Assembly: GCA_002785165.1 (NCBI GenBank)
Contig: PFMI01000040.1
Location: forward strand, 1 to 5,944
Source of the DNA: a bacterium (Candidatus Gribaldobacteria) CG_4_10_14_0_8_um_filter_33_9
GTDB lineage: Bacteria; Patescibacteriota; Minisyncoccia; Minisyncoccales; CG1-02-41-26
Length of the DNA stretch: 5,944 nt
Reading direction: 5' to 3'
Below the pieces are notes generated by a model that saw only the letters and a list, made by a program, of their open reading frames with translations, did not search any database and had not been told where the DNA came from. This document shows, in pieces, positions 1-5,467 of this stretch (the stretch's first letter is position 1; the number at the start of each line of letters is the position of its first letter). Position numbers and translations under genes: made by a program.

Positions 1-51
1 AGAGTAAAATTTGTAAAGAACATCTTTCAGCGATTAAAAAAACTCCTTCCC

Positions 52-97
52 AAAGAAGCAGTTTTTATCATCATTTTTAATGATTATTTGCTTCTTT
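52..97 (-). promoter_or_regulatory. Nested stem-loop in the leader downstream of the promoter
   Basis: AAAGAAGCA (52-60) and TGCTTCTTT (89-97) form a perfect 9-bp inverted repeat. Inside it ATCATT (70-75) and AATGAT (79-84) form a second 6-bp hairpin with a 3-base loop. Read leftward from the promoter at 145-172, the structure would fold in the 5' untranslated region. A GGAAGGAG-T7 stretch follows it (about 36-50). Segments of the 3' arm could alternatively pair with GAAG next to that T-tract, so a switching role is conceivable but unproven. Confidence 0.35.
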
Positions 98-144
98 TCT
101 CAAACATCTAATTTTCCAGAATTTCTCTTTACCAACATACGAAC

Positions 145-172
145 ATTTTAGCAAAAATAAAACCCTTGTCAA
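145..172 (-). promoter_or_regulatory. Sigma-70-like promoter pointing off the left edge
   Basis: On the - strand a perfect -35 box TTGACA (172..167) is followed by a 16-base spacer and a TAAAAT -10 box (150..145) that matches the consensus at five of six positions. Transcription would start near 138 and run left. The element lies just past the stop codon of the pilB-like gene, so it would start a new transcription unit rather than continue that operon. The target is not in the window. Confidence 0.6.
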
Positions 173-199
173 GTGCAGCGCGTATTATTCCATTTATAT

Positions 200-1504
200 T
201 TATTCCTCCATGGTTGTCCTCTCCACTTCTTTAATGGTAGTTTCTCCTTGTAAAACCTTTATTAAACCGTCTTGTCTCATCGAGACCATTCCTTTTTTTT
301 GGGCTATTTTTTTTAAATCAGAAATAGAAAGGGATTTTAAAATAAGATTTTCTATTTCCGAGTCATTTAAAAAGAATTCATAAATTCCAACCCTTCCTTT
401 ATAGCCGCTGAAATTACAAGCATCGCATCCTTCTGCTTGAACTCGAGGAATTTTTATTTCTTGATCAAATTTAGGAATTTTTATTTTTTTTGGAAACGTT
501 TTAAAATTTTTTTCAAAAAATTCAAATTCTTGTTTTGAAATTTTAAAAAACACAGCGCATTTTTTGCAAATCTTTCTTACTAAACGTTGACCAATGGCTA
601 AATTTATGGCAGGAGCGATATTTGTTGGTTTTGCTCCCAATGCCTGAAGCCGCGCGATGGTGCCTGCCGCGTCATTGGCATGAAGCGTGGTTAAAACCAA
701 GTGACCGGTCAAAGCCGCTTGCAACGCGATGTCGGCTGTTTTTAAATCCCTGATTTCGCCAACTAAAATAACATCCGGATCCTGCCTCACAATAGCCCGC
801 AGGCCATTGGCAAAATCATATCCTTTTTTGGGGTTAACTTGCGTTTGATTAATTCCTTTTAAATGATATTCAATAGGGTCTTCAATAGTAATAATTTTAA
901 TCTCCGGCGATTGAATTCTTTTTAAAATAGCGTACAAAGTGGTGGTTTTACCGCTTCCAGTGGGTCCGGTTACAATAATCATTCCATTGGGCTGTTGAAT
1001 TTCTTTTTCTAAAACCTGAAAAATATCCTCTCTCACCCCGAGTTTTTCAATTTCAATTAAACTTTCCGGGTTTAAAGTTCTCATTACAATTGACTCTCCA
1101 TATTCAGAAGGCAAAATTGAAACCCTTATTTCTATCGGCGTCTCTCCAAACAAAACAGTAAATCTACCATCTTGAGCTCGGTCAGTAATATTTAATTTAA
1201 TTTTTGACAACAATTTAATTCGGGAAAGCAAACTCTGATATGTTTTTAATTCAAAATAATAAACATCATGCAGGATTCCATCTGTTCTTATTCTCATTTT
1301 CGCTTTTTTTTCTTCTTTTTCAATGTGAATATCCGAGGCGTCCAAAACAATTGAACCAGCCAAGCAAATTTCTAAAATTTGAGTTATTTCTTTTACTAAA
1401 TTCGCTTCGATTTCTTTTTTAAAATCCAAGATATTTTTTATCGCGGTCTTAATCTGGGCTATTCTTTCATTTTTAAATTTTACTTCACCAGTAATTTTTT
1501 CCAT
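200..1504 (-). CDS. pilB: Type IV pilus / type II secretion assembly ATPase (PilB/GspE family)
   Basis: This is a cytoplasmic hexameric AAA-like ATPase that powers pilus assembly or type II-like secretion. The N2 domain is marked by ASDIH (56-60) and QDGRF (111-115). The catalytic domain shows Walker A GPTGSGKTTT (180-189), the Asp box IEDPIEY (207-213), Walker B in DVILVGEIRD (244-253) and the His box from TGH to HAND (266-278). A tetracysteine zinc motif follows, with CxxC at 313/316 and CxxC at 360/363. The C-terminal tail, with RQDG near 410-413, is typical of the family. At 434 residues it is shorter than the usual 500-570; the N-terminal MshEN-type regulatory domain is missing, with only about 50 charged, probably helical residues before N2. 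The start ATG lies 29 bases after the stop of the upstream DHH-like gene, so the two are probably co-transcribed. No Shine-Dalgarno is visible. PilB is favoured over the retraction ATPase PilT because PilT lacks the tetracysteine motif; PilB cannot be separated from GspE on sequence alone. Confidence 0.95.
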   Translation of the reverse strand: MEKITGEVKFKNERIAQIKTAIKNILDFKKEIEANLVKEITQILEICLAGSIVLDASDIHIEKEEKKAKMRIRTDGILHDVYYFELKTYQSLLSRIKLLSKIKLNITDRAQDGRFTVLFGETPIEIRVSILPSEYGESIVMRTLNPESLIEIEKLGVREDIFQVLEKEIQQPNGMIIVTGPTGSGKTTTLYAILKRIQSPEIKIITIEDPIEYHLKGINQTQVNPKKGYDFANGLRAIVRQDPDVILVGEIRDLKTADIALQAALTGHLVLTTLHANDAAGTIARLQALGAKPTNIAPAINLAIGQRLVRKICKKCAVFFKISKQEFEFFEKNFKTFPKKIKIPKFDQEIKIPRVQAEGCDACNFSGYKGRVGIYEFFLNDSEIENLILKSLSISDLKKIAQKKGMVSMRQDGLIKVLQGETTIKEVERTTMEE

Positions 1505-1533
1505 ATTTGTATATATTCTACCAAAATAAAAAA

Positions 1534-2625
1534 TTAGAGTAAATTTAAAATTTCGTCTTTGACTTTTTGAGCGTCTAAAACAGTTTTAAAAAGAATTCCA
1601 TTGCCTTTTTTTTCTCCTTGAAAATGGCTTTGTACTTTTTCGCTTATTTGTTTTTGAAAAGAATAAAAAATCCCCCAATCAGGCCAAAGGCAAAGAAGGT
1701 TTTGAAAAGGAAAATTCGAAAAAATTAATTTTTTAAAACTGAAAGCAAGGTCTGTTGGAGACGCTCCGCTTTCTTTAAAATCCTGTTCTTGGAGAATTAG
1801 CCAACTGATATTTTTTTCATAGGAAAATGTCAATTTATTTAAGATTTTTTTAAAAAGCCGGGAGCAACTATTATTTTCTAATTCCCGAGGACTAAAAATT
1901 ATCTCTTGCCAATTAGCGCCTTTTTCCATTAAAAAGTTTATTTTCTGAAAAATTTTAGAATTGTCAGGATTATTATCGCGGGAATTTGAATTTTCTTGAG
2001 CTATTCCGGTCAATAAAGAGTTTAAAACATCGGTATCGTCAAATAATTTTTGGTCTAAGGTTTCCAAAATATCAAAAACAATTTCTGAAAAAGAACAATA
2101 TGGCTGGATTAAATTTATTTCCCCGTAGTTTTCATTATCATTCTCGTTGTCAATATTAATTATTGAATTCCATTTTTCTTCCTTAAAAATATCTTTAATT
2201 TGTCTAAAATTTTTAACGCCAAAACAAAACAAAAAACATTCCAGGTCCAATGGTTCAAAGCTAATATCTTCTTTTTTTAATCCGTCTCTGTCGGTTTTTA
2301 AATAAAGATTTAATTCTTTTTCTGTTTTTTGATAAAAAATTTGGGAAAGTTTTGTTTCCGACTCTTTAATGGAAATGAGAAAATTTCTGCTTGACATCAA
2401 ACAATCAAAAGATTTTATCAAAGGAATTGGTATGTCTTTTTTTATTAAAAAGTTAAATTTTTCAGGCAAATTTTCGCACAAAAAATTTACATTTTTTCCT
2501 AATTTTTTTAAACCATAAAAAAAAGCCAAACTAGCCGGAAAAGTGTCTTTTTCTAATTCCGGCGAAGGCAAAAGAGTTATGTTTTGAGCTGTTTCAATAA
2601 TGTTTTTTATTTCCGCGAATTCCAT
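1534..2625 (-). CDS. Degenerate DHH-superfamily phosphoesterase-like protein
   Basis: This 363-residue protein appears to have the fold of DHH phosphoesterases (NrnA/RecJ-like nucleotide and oligonucleotide hydrolases) without their metal-binding residues. The N-terminal segment (about 5-60) follows the family pattern: a strand, a loop, an ASLAFFYGLKKLGKNV helix (31-46) and a following strand. However, the expected H-x-x-P-D-x-D-x-x-G-S loop reads PSPELEKDTFPAS (20-32). The family signature 'IDHH' followed by 'N..(F/Y)G..N' is matched by INIDNEND (156-163) and NYGEINL (166-172), so DHH has become DNE. The usual LLTGI-x-x-DT is LLTGIAQEN (204-212). The C-terminal part has no recognisable DHHA1 nucleic-acid-binding motif. 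No signal peptide or membrane segment is seen. It precedes the pilB-like gene by 29 bases, suggesting an operon; a structural or regulatory role linked to the ATPase is only inference. No Shine-Dalgarno is visible before the ATG. Confidence 0.75.
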   Translation of the reverse strand: MEFAEIKNIIETAQNITLLPSPELEKDTFPASLAFFYGLKKLGKNVNFLCENLPEKFNFLIKKDIPIPLIKSFDCLMSSRNFLISIKESETKLSQIFYQKTEKELNLYLKTDRDGLKKEDISFEPLDLECFLFCFGVKNFRQIKDIFKEEKWNSIINIDNENDNENYGEINLIQPYCSFSEIVFDILETLDQKLFDDTDVLNSLLTGIAQENSNSRDNNPDNSKIFQKINFLMEKGANWQEIIFSPRELENNSCSRLFKKILNKLTFSYEKNISWLILQEQDFKESGASPTDLAFSFKKLIFSNFPFQNLLCLWPDWGIFYSFQKQISEKVQSHFQGEKKGNGILFKTVLDAQKVKDEILNLL

Positions 2626-2650
2626 AAATAAATTTATTTTTATTTTTTTA

Positions 2651-2679
2651 ATGTTATAATAATTACTCTACTTTGTCAA
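2651..2679 (-). promoter_or_regulatory. Promoter for the leftward DHH-like/pilB operon
   Basis: On the - strand a perfect TTGACA (2679..2674) is followed either by TATAAC after 15 bases (2658..2653) or by TAACAT after 17 bases (2656..2651). The start site would be about 20 bases upstream of the ATG at 2625. The -10 region lies on the same bases as the -10 box of the rightward promoter. Confidence 0.5.
2652..2660 (+). promoter_or_regulatory. Extended -10 promoter for the radical-SAM activase gene
   Basis: TGTTATAAT at 2652-2660 is a perfect TATAAT with the extended TGn element. No good -35 is visible 16-18 bases upstream, in the T-rich stretch around 2632-2638, which fits an extended -10 promoter. 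Transcription would start near 2667, leaving a leader of about 45 bases before the ATG at 2712. Confidence 0.5.
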
Positions 2680-2711
2680 AAAAATTATTAGATAGTTTGA
2701 TTTTTTAAAAT

Positions 2712-3464
2712 ATGCAAATTGGGGGATTACAAAAACTTAGTTTGATTGACTATCCGGGCAAAATCGCCTGCGCTGTTTTTTTAATTGGCTGTAATTTTAG
2801 ATGCGGATATTGTCACAACCCGGAATTAGTCTTGCCTGAAAAAATAAAAAAACAACCCAAAATTTCAGAAAAAGATTTTTTTGATTTTTTAAAAAAGAGA
2901 AAAAGATTAATAGAGGGAGTGGTAATTACAGGCGGAGAGCCAACCATTCATTCTAATTTGCCGGACTTTATCAAAAAAATTAAAAAACTTGGTTATTTAG
3001 TTAAATTGGATACCAATGGAACAAATCCGGAAATGTTGAGAAAATTAATCAAGGAAAAATTAGTTGATTGTATTGCAATGGATGTAAAAGCGCCTGTCGG
3101 CGCTAAAATTCAAAAGTCAAAAGCCAAAACACAAAATGACAATTTAAAATTTAATATTACGAAATATAATATAATAACAGGCGTAAAAAAGGATTTAAAT
3201 AAAATTAAAAAGAGCATTGAAATAATTAAAAATTCCGACATTGACTACGAATTTAGAACGACCATAATTCCCACCATCCACACAAAAGAAGATATTTTGC
3301 AGATCGCCAAAGACATATCGCCGGCTAAAAAATATTATATTCAAAATTTCAAAACAGAAAAAACTCTTGACCCAAAATTTAAGAAAATCAAACCATTCAC
3401 GGAAAAACAATTAAAATCCGCAAAAAAAGAGGCGAGTAAATACACGCGCACAGAATTAAGGTAA
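2712..3464 (+). CDS. nrdG: Anaerobic ribonucleotide reductase activating protein (radical SAM, NrdG2 type)
   Basis: This is a cytoplasmic radical-SAM enzyme expected to use a 4Fe-4S cluster and S-adenosylmethionine to place the glycyl radical on the anaerobic class III reductase NrdD. Sequence support includes the family N-terminus QIGGLQKLSLIDYPGK (2-17), the cluster motif C27-x3-C31-x2-C34 in GCNFRCGYCHNPE, GGEP at 74-77 for SAM binding, DTNGT (100-104), MDVKAP (123-128) and FRTTIIP (181-187). At 250 residues it is slightly longer than family members as I recall them. The excess sits in a Lys/Gln/Asn-rich stretch at about 130-149. No nrdD lies in the window, so the substrate is inferred from family; related activases for other glycyl-radical enzymes cannot be fully excluded. 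The ATG is chosen because the family motif begins at once; no Shine-Dalgarno is visible. The stop codon lies inside an inverted repeat. Confidence 0.9.
   Translation: MQIGGLQKLSLIDYPGKIACAVFLIGCNFRCGYCHNPELVLPEKIKKQPKISEKDFFDFLKKRKRLIEGVVITGGEPTIHSNLPDFIKKIKKLGYLVKLDTNGTNPEMLRKLIKEKLVDCIAMDVKAPVGAKIQKSKAKTQNDNLKFNITKYNIITGVKKDLNKIKKSIEIIKNSDIDYEFRTTIIPTIHTKEDILQIAKDISPAKKYYIQNFKTEKTLDPKFKKIKPFTEKQLKSAKKEASKYTRTELR
3096..3158 (+). repeat. A-rich in-frame insertion within the nrdG-like gene
   Basis: About 20 codons (residues 130-149) separate MDVKAP from the KYNIITGVKKDL segment, which in other members of this family follows almost directly. The DNA is strongly A-rich with recurring CAAAA and GTCAAAA words and an AATTTAAAATTT palindrome near 3141-3152. 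The product is GAKIQKSKAK followed by TQNDNLKFNI. I associate near-identical peptides with dispersed repeats that enter genes in frame in CPR genomes, comparable in idea to Rickettsia palindromic elements; that link is from memory and not shown by this window alone. Confidence 0.45.
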
Positions 3465-3526
3465 AAAAATTTTACTCTTAAAAATAACTTATCTACGAGA
3501 CCGGGTCTCGTAGATAAACCTTAATT
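3454..3526. repeat. Nested inverted repeat over the nrdG stop codon
   Basis: The core is a perfect 14-bp palindrome with a single central G: TTATCTACGAGACC (3489-3502) and GGTCTCGTAGATAA (3504-3517). Directly beyond its right arm, ACCTTAATT (3518-3526) is the perfect complement of AATTAAGGT (3454-3462), which covers the last sense codons and the first base of the nrdG stop. The left arms are separated by 26 AT-rich bases (3463-3488), while the right arms are contiguous. A T6 run lies at 3533-3538, so the structure may terminate nrdG transcription. The exactness and nesting also fit a REP-like mobile palindrome interrupted by a short insertion. Confidence 0.7.
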
Positions 3527-3682
3527 AACTGCTTTTTTCTTTGATTTTAGGGCAGAGGGAAATTAAAGGGGTGAATGCCATTATCTTTCACAATATTGTA
3601 AATTATCGAATTTTATTCAAAATAAAATTGCTTGTGTTGGATTGTGTTGAAATTTTAAAAGGGAAAAGTCTAATTTTAAAAC
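3527..3682. other. Intergenic stretch with no supported gene
   Basis: This stretch lies between two convergent transcription units. It holds the T6 run after the inverted repeat and AT-rich sequence with no recognisable RNA or protein. An open frame from a TTG near 3541 crosses into the terminator hairpin; its translation resembles nothing known and it has no ribosome-binding site. Confidence 0.6.
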
Positions 3683-3795
3683 AAAAAAATTGGGAGACGC
3701 TTTGCGCCTCCCTTATTATACATTACATCACCTCCTGGCAAAAACGAGGTGCCCGGAACCTTCGCAGCAATAACTGCAAAAGCTCCGGGACTACC
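3676..3795 (-). other. Orphan ribosome-binding site and short open frame, possible coding remnant
   Basis: A strong Shine-Dalgarno AGGAGGTG (3736..3729) sits 7 bases before an ATG (3723..3721). That ATG opens only 15 codons (to TAA at 3678..3676) and runs straight through the terminator hairpin. The same frame is open upstream to 3795, reading GAFAVIAAKVPGTSFLPGGD and neighbouring residues, which looks protein-like but matches nothing I recognise. The composition is that of the GC-rich right block. Either a third small gene of the operon has decayed here, or the motif is accidental. Confidence 0.3.
3683..3712 (-). terminator. Rho-independent terminator of the rightmost operon
   Basis: Read on the - strand, GGGAGGCGC (3712..3704), loop AAA and GCGTCTCCC (3700..3692) form a 9-bp GC-rich stem with one G-U pair. 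AA and seven T residues (3689..3683) follow immediately. On the + strand the same stem carries an A-C mismatch and has no following T-tract. It therefore serves the leftward genes ending at 3829 and insulates them from the nrdG unit. Confidence 0.85.
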
Positions 3796-3813
3796 TCATA
3801 ACTCCTGGACTAC
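3783..3813. repeat. Short tandem near-repeat, period 19
   Basis: CTCCGGGACTAC (3783-3794) and CTCCTGGACTAC (3802-3813) differ at one base and are spaced 19 bases apart. The second copy lies inside an AACTCCT...AGGAGTT inverted repeat (3800-3806 and 3824-3830) that overlaps the stop codon of the secreted-protein gene. It may be a local slippage product in the possible decayed tail. Confidence 0.45.
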
Positions 3814-3828
3814 AGACTGCAGAAGGAG

Positions 3829-5466
3829 TTATGGAAGATCAAGGAATGCGCCTAAAGCGCAAACCTTTCCCGCTTCATCACCAAGGTGTATGTTGGATAC
3901 CTTGGAGACAAAATTACTCCCTGTGAAGGAGACCCTACTGGTTCCCGCAGCAAGGGGATGTTTGTTGTTCATGTGATGAACAATGTTTTCCCCCAAGGAA
4001 CCAAGCGCGGCCCCCCAAGTCTGCCCTCCATCATAAGATGGGAACAGGCTAAAAAACAAAGCGCCAGCAGTTAGCAACTTTGTCTCGTTCCCACAAATAT
4101 CAATAATGATAATCGTAGTGGTCCCCTGCCACGGTCGTCCCACGATTACGACACTTGGCAGTCCCTCTGCTCTCAATCCTTTTGGTGGTCCAGGATTCAC
4201 CATGAACTCATTGCTTATTGCCACTGCTCCTGTAGAAGAGATAGCAATAAGAGTTTGAGACCCGGTTACGGTTAAGGTCGCATAGCCACTCCATTTGCCG
4301 CTCACAACCGTAACAGTTGACGGATAAATGGACCCTGTCGTCGCAGTAAGCGTCGCGACTCCGTTATACCCTGCAATCCTCAAGCTCACTGGAAACCCAG
4401 TTCCGGCTGTCTGCGGAGTTGGAATTATCCCCCAATACGGTGGTGGAACAACCCCTGTCATGGTCGCACTTCCTTGGATACCATTACTGATAGCCCAGAG
4501 AATCGCAGTTCCGCCCGCTGTTCCTGTATAGGTCGTATACGTGCCACTGGTTGGAAAGATAGTACCAATCACATCGCCAGTTAGCGAGAAACTGCAAGTT
4601 CCCGTTGTTCGCGCATTGCCATAAATATCGTATCCTATGGCAGTAAAAGTTTGCGTGGCCTCAATGTTTACCGTCGCAGAACTTGGACTAATTGCGATTT
4701 GTGCCAAAGCCGTTGGGAGCAATGTCACTGTTGCAGTAGCAACAATAGTCTTGGTGCCTACACTGGTTACGGTAAAGGTAACCTCATATGTTCCCGCTAC
4801 TGTCCCGGCGATAAAGTCAGTCCTACTCCCAACAATAGGGTCAAAACTACCCGCTACTGGCAAACACGACCACGTGCCCACCTTATCCAGCATCGGGTTA
4901 CCCATCTGACTGCGAATATCCGCGGTAAGCGCTTGCGTTCCTGTAACTATCAAACTTGCAGTTCCCGGCACAATCGTAACAGTCGTGACTCGCGGTGTTG
5001 AAACAACCAATGTCGCGGTTGCTTCTGCGGTCTTTGTCGCCACGCTATACACTGGCGGCGAGCCAAAAGTTCTGGAACCTTCTGTCGCCGAATATACGAT
5101 AGTGTATGTTCCCTCATCTGCAGGGGGAATATGATATACCACATTTTGCCCTGTCCCGGTAAATGTTCCTGCGGTCGCACTCCAAGTGCCCGGAATACTC
5201 CGACCCCAGAGAGCCAACGCGCTATTGGTTAGACTGTCCCCGCTATCAGCAAGCAGAGTCGCGTTGAAACTTATAGTCCCATTCGCAACCCCCTGTATGG
5301 TTCCGCTTGGCGCCAAAGTCGCGGTCCCAAGAGGCCCTAACTGCTTCTGGGAAACTTGACCAGGTCCTGTAAATTTGACCTGGATTAATTCCCCAAAAAT
5401 GGTCCCAAGCCCCAGGAACAATACTGCTCCTATCATCAATATCCCTTTCAATCCTATTCTTTTCAT
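3829..5466 (-). CDS. Secreted Ig-like multidomain protein with Asp-box C-terminal module
   Basis: I do not recognise a named family for this 545-residue protein, but its architecture is readable. Residues 1-25 form a signal peptide: a KR start, then a hydrophobic core ILMIGAVLFLGLGTIFG. Three or four Ig-like beta domains of bacterial adhesin/invasin type follow at about 45-157, 160-250, 252-340 and 345-425. They are rich in Thr, Ser, Gly, Ala and Val; YDIYGN (279-284) is the typical strand-turn motif of such domains. Residues about 436-545 form a distinct module: PSVVIVGRPW (437-446), Asp-box SYDGGQTW (477-484) and FTGSNFVSKV (514-523). The same module ends the upstream neighbour. No LPXTG, transmembrane anchor or catalytic motif is seen, so a secreted or surface-associated binding protein is likely. 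The ATG has a strong Shine-Dalgarno and lies one base after the upstream stop; a terminator follows at 3683-3712. Base composition is richer in GC than the left block. Confidence 0.8.
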   Translation of the reverse strand: MKRIGLKGILMIGAVLFLGLGTIFGELIQVKFTGPGQVSQKQLGPLGTATLAPSGTIQGVANGTISFNATLLADSGDSLTNSALALWGRSIPGTWSATAGTFTGTGQNVVYHIPPADEGTYTIVYSATEGSRTFGSPPVYSVATKTAEATATLVVSTPRVTTVTIVPGTASLIVTGTQALTADIRSQMGNPMLDKVGTWSCLPVAGSFDPIVGSRTDFIAGTVAGTYEVTFTVTSVGTKTIVATATVTLLPTALAQIAISPSSATVNIEATQTFTAIGYDIYGNARTTGTCSFSLTGDVIGTIFPTSGTYTTYTGTAGGTAILWAISNGIQGSATMTGVVPPPYWGIIPTPQTAGTGFPVSLRIAGYNGVATLTATTGSIYPSTVTVVSGKWSGYATLTVTGSQTLIAISSTGAVAISNEFMVNPGPPKGLRAEGLPSVVIVGRPWQGTTTIIIIDICGNETKLLTAGALFFSLFPSYDGGQTWGAALGSLGENIVHHMNNKHPLAAGTSRVSFTGSNFVSKVSNIHLGDEAGKVCALGAFLDLP

Positions 5467-5467
5467 T

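Larger units (their letters stand above)
1..199. other. Leader and edge region with no confident gene
   Basis: No gene can be supported with confidence here. On the + strand an open frame enters from the left edge and stops with TAA at 109-111; a second frame stops at 78-80. Either could be the C-terminal end of a gene, but neither translation resembles a family I know. On the - strand a strong promoter-like element (145-172) points left and is followed by a stem-loop (52-97) and several very short open frames. One starts near 78 and has 15 codons; another starts at 23 and runs off the edge. The simplest reading is the 5' leader of a leftward gene or RNA whose body lies outside the window. 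Confidence 0.4.

Noticed and set aside
1240..1422. Rightward open frame of 60 codons
   Set aside because: Antisense to the well-supported ATPase gene; its Phe/Leu-rich translation is the complement of Lys/Glu codons.
3492..3514. CRISPR repeat candidate in the palindrome
   Set aside because: Only one copy is present in the window and there are no regularly spaced repeats or cas genes.
3541..3801. Rightward 86-codon open frame starting with TTG
   Set aside because: No Shine-Dalgarno, no recognisable protein, and it crosses the terminator of the opposite strand and the GC shift.
3965..3983. Perfect 8-bp hairpin TTGTTCAT-GTG-ATGAACAA
   Set aside because: It lies inside the coding region of the module (HHMNN); no sign of a regulatory role, and an 8-bp match can arise by chance.
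4328..5001. Several rightward open frames of 60-116 codons
   Set aside because: They lie antisense to the Ig-like gene, whose protein has a signal peptide and domains. They are shadows of its biased codons.
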